A stretch of DNA of 6,742 bases from Lachnospiraceae bacterium. Its GTDB lineage: Bacteria > Bacillota > Clostridia > Lachnospirales > Lachnospiraceae. The translations under genes were made by a program, and so were the position numbers. Every line of letters starts with the position of its first letter. Positions within the stretch are counted from its first letter, which is position 1. Location: assembly GCA_900751785.1 (NCBI GenBank), contig CAADSM010000154.1, positions 1-6,742 on the forward strand, written 5' to 3'. Below the pieces are notes generated by a model. The model saw nothing but the letters and a program-made list of their open reading frames with translations, was not told the DNA's origin and searched no databases. This document shows positions 4,937 through 6,742 of this stretch, in pieces.

Positions 4937-6742
4937 ATGAAGATAACGGAACTGCTTGACAGAAGAAGTATTTCGTTAAACGGGGCGCCGGCGTCGAAGA
5001 ATGAGGCGCTGGACCAGATGGTCGCCCTGATGGTCAAGAGCGGGAAGATCCGGGATGAGGAAGCGTACAGGCAGGAGGTCTACCGGAGAGAGGAAGAAGG
5101 AACGACAGGGATCGGGGAAGGGATCGCCATTCCCCACGGCAAATGTGACGCGGTGGAAAAGCCGGGGCTTGCGGCAATGGTCATACCGGACGGCGTGGAT
5201 TTTGATTCCCTGGACGGCGCCCCGGTGCACCTGATCTTTCTGATCGCGGCGCCGAATACGAAGGACAATATCCATCTCGATGTGCTGAGCAAGCTTTCCA
5301 TGCTCCTGATGGATGAGGCGTTTGTGGACAGCCTGAAGAAGGCGGAGACTGTGGATGAATTTCTGGAGGCGGTAGACCGGGCGGATCAGGAGAAGCCGGA
5401 CCTGGATGACCAGCTCGCGGCACAGACGGACAGCGCGCCGGCGGAATACAAGTGCAGGATCCTCGCGGTCACATCCTGTCCCACAGGGATCGCCCATACG
5501 TATATGGCGGCGGAAGGCCTGGAAAAGGCTGCGAAAGCGGCGGGATGCTTCATCAAGGTTGAGACAAGAGGATCCGGCGGCGCGAAAAATGTGCTCACGG
5601 ACCAGGAGATAAAGGACGCGGACTGTATCATCGTTGCAGCGGACGCCAAGGTGCCGATGGACCGGTTCCACGGAAAGAAGCTGATCGAATGCCAGGGGTC
5701 CGACGGGATCAGCAAGGCGGCGCAGCTTGTCGAGCGTGCGGTGAACGGCGACGCGCCGGTATATCAGGCCGGGAATCCGTCGGCAGAGAGCGAGTCGAAG
5801 AGCTCAGGAGGAACAGCCCATAAGATTTACACACATCTGATGAACGGAGTATCCCATATGCTTCCATTCGTCATCGGCGGGGGTATCCTGATCGCTCTGG
5901 CGTTCCTCATCGACGGTCTGAGCGTGGATGTAAACTCACTCTCGGAGGAGGCAAGGGCCGGTTTCGGAACGATCACTCCGGTGGCGGCAGCGCTGAAGAA
6001 CATCGGTGATATCGCATTCGGCTTTATGCTCCCTGTCCTCTCCGGTTTTATCGCGATGAGCATCGGCGACCGTCCTGCCCTGGCTGTTGGGTTTGTCGGT
6101 GGAATGATCGCGGCGAACGGAAGCTCAGGCTTCTTGGGAGCGCTGGCAGCAGGATTTCTCTCAGGCCTGCTGATCCTCCTGCTGAAAAAGGTATTTTCGA
6201 GACTGCCGGAATCTATTGAGAAGATCACGCCTGTGCTCCTGTATCCGCTTTTCGGCATCCTGTTCATCGGACTCATCATGACGTACATCATAGAGCCTCC
6301 GATCGGCGCCCTCAACACAGGCTTGAATACGGCGCTGACGAACATGAGCGGAAGCAGCAAGGTCCTGCTCGGGATCATCGTGGCGGGAATGATGTCTGTG
6401 GATATGGGCGGCCCGTTCAACAAAGCGGCGTATGTGTTCGGGACAGCCTCCATCGCAGCAGGAAACTACGACATCATGGCGGCAGTGATGATCGGCGGAA
6501 TGGTTCCGCCCTGTGCGATCGCGCTTGCATCCATCCTGTTCAAGAATAAGTTTACAAAGGATGAGAGAAAGTCTGCTCCGGTCAACTTTATCATGGGGCT
6601 TGCGTTTATCACAGAAGGCGCCATCCCCTATGCGGCGGCTGATCCCCTGCGTGTGCTTCCCTCCTGTATCATAGGAGCGGCGACGGCGGGGGCTCTCTCC
6701 ACGGCCTTCGGCTGTGGGCTGGTGGCGCCCCCCCCGCGGGGG
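4937..6742 (+). CDS. fruA: Fructose-specific PTS transporter EIIABC, partial at 3' end
   Basis: Takes up fructose and phosphorylates it at C1, using phosphate passed from HPr. The 602 readable codons give, in order: an EIIA domain (about 1-150) with the phosphorylated His67 in IAIPHGK; an Ala/Asp-rich linker; an EIIB domain (about 172-270) with phosphorylated Cys181 in CPTGIAHTYMAAEGL; a Ser-rich linker (about 280-293); and an EIIC membrane domain from about 296. EIIC contains SHMLPFVIGGGILIALAF, SVDMGGPFNKAAYVFG (487-502) and FITEGAIPYAAADP (557-570). The reading frame is open to the window edge. The last codons read APPPRG where the family normally has APHGG, so the final about 12 bases look like sequencing error. 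A few tens of residues are probably missing. It starts at ATG 4937 behind GGAAGGGA (4923-4930), 27 nt after fruK, in the same operon. Confidence 0.93.
   Translation, partial: MKITELLDRRSISLNGAPASKNEALDQMVALMVKSGKIRDEEAYRQEVYRREEEGTTGIGEGIAIPHGKCDAVEKPGLAAMVIPDGVDFDSLDGAPVHLIFLIAAPNTKDNIHLDVLSKLSMLLMDEAFVDSLKKAETVDEFLEAVDRADQEKPDLDDQLAAQTDSAPAEYKCRILAVTSCPTGIAHTYMAAEGLEKAAKAAGCFIKVETRGSGGAKNVLTDQEIKDADCIIVAADAKVPMDRFHGKKLIECQGSDGISKAAQLVERAVNGDAPVYQAGNPSAESESKSSGGTAHKIYTHLMNGVSHMLPFVIGGGILIALAFLIDGLSVDVNSLSEEARAGFGTITPVAAALKNIGDIAFGFMLPVLSGFIAMSIGDRPALAVGFVGGMIAANGSSGFLGALAAGFLSGLLILLLKKVFSRLPESIEKITPVLLYPLFGILFIGLIMTYIIEPPIGALNTGLNTALTNMSGSSKVLLGIIVAGMMSVDMGGPFNKAAYVFGTASIAAGNYDIMAAVMIGGMVPPCAIALASILFKNKFTKDERKSAPVNFIMGLAFITEGAIPYAAADPLRVLPSCIIGAATAGALSTAFGCGLVAPPPRG
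6729..6742. other. Low-quality contig edge
   Basis: The window ends in a run of nine Cs, then G, C and five Gs, inside the fruA EIIC domain. The conserved continuation of this family after ...LVAP is HGG, which a small number of miscalls in such a run would destroy. The first about 60 bases of the window are similarly GC-tracted and break the DtxR protein. Confidence 0.6.

Noticed and set aside
5827..6453. 208-codon minus-strand frame inside fruA
   Set aside because: It is a shadow of the EIIC membrane domain, which is conserved on the plus strand.
1..6742. CRISPR array, tRNA/rRNA genes, transposase or defence system
   Set aside because: No spaced direct-repeat array, RNA gene fold, transposase motif or defence-related domain was seen on either strand.

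Overview
The window reads as a chromosomal piece of a Gram-positive anaerobe of the Clostridia, most likely a Lachnospiraceae relative. This is inferred from strong AGGAGG-type ribosome binding sites, the DtxR-FeoA-FeoB-Cys-rich-protein-Fur gene set, the protein flavour and moderate GC. I cannot name a species. It holds two unrelated neighbouring units: a ferrous iron uptake locus (about 30-3868) and the start of a fructose uptake operon (about 3870-6742).

Iron region: a DtxR/MntR-family regulator is read leftward from 338 and diverges from feoA. The space between them holds a promoter for each side and a perfect 20-bp inverted repeat (431-450 / 472-491) with no obvious job. feoA (608-820) is separated from feoB (908-2908) by a weak, AT-rich hairpin with a T-run. 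A DtxR-type palindrome overlaps the feoA promoter, and a second lies just upstream of feoB; each matches the classical 19-bp DtxR/IdeR consensus at 14 positions. feoB is followed by a small membrane protein that joins a FeoB-associated Cys-rich segment to a heavy-metal-associated (HMA) domain. A short, cysteine-rich Fur-family regulator closes the unit, ahead of a strong intrinsic terminator. The likely logic is that FeoB moves Fe(II) across the membrane with FeoA as its cytosolic partner. The Cys-rich/HMA protein may bind metal near the membrane. The DtxR protein represses both feo promoters when metal is plentiful, and the Fur protein adds a second sensor.

Fructose region: a near-consensus promoter (TTGATA-N17-TATAAT) is covered by 10-bp-phased ATGATTGA-like repeats, with a second cluster 63 bp upstream. 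This looks like the operator of a DeoR/FruR-type repressor, whose gene is not in this window. It drives fruK (1-phosphofructokinase) and fruA (fructose PTS EIIABC). Together these import fructose as fructose-1-phosphate and phosphorylate it to fructose-1,6-bisphosphate.

Both ends of the window look like poor-quality contig edges. The DtxR protein loses its expected C-terminal sequence in the first about 60 bases. FruA runs into a C/G homopolymer block where a conserved segment is expected. Neither end should be read as real biology without better sequence.
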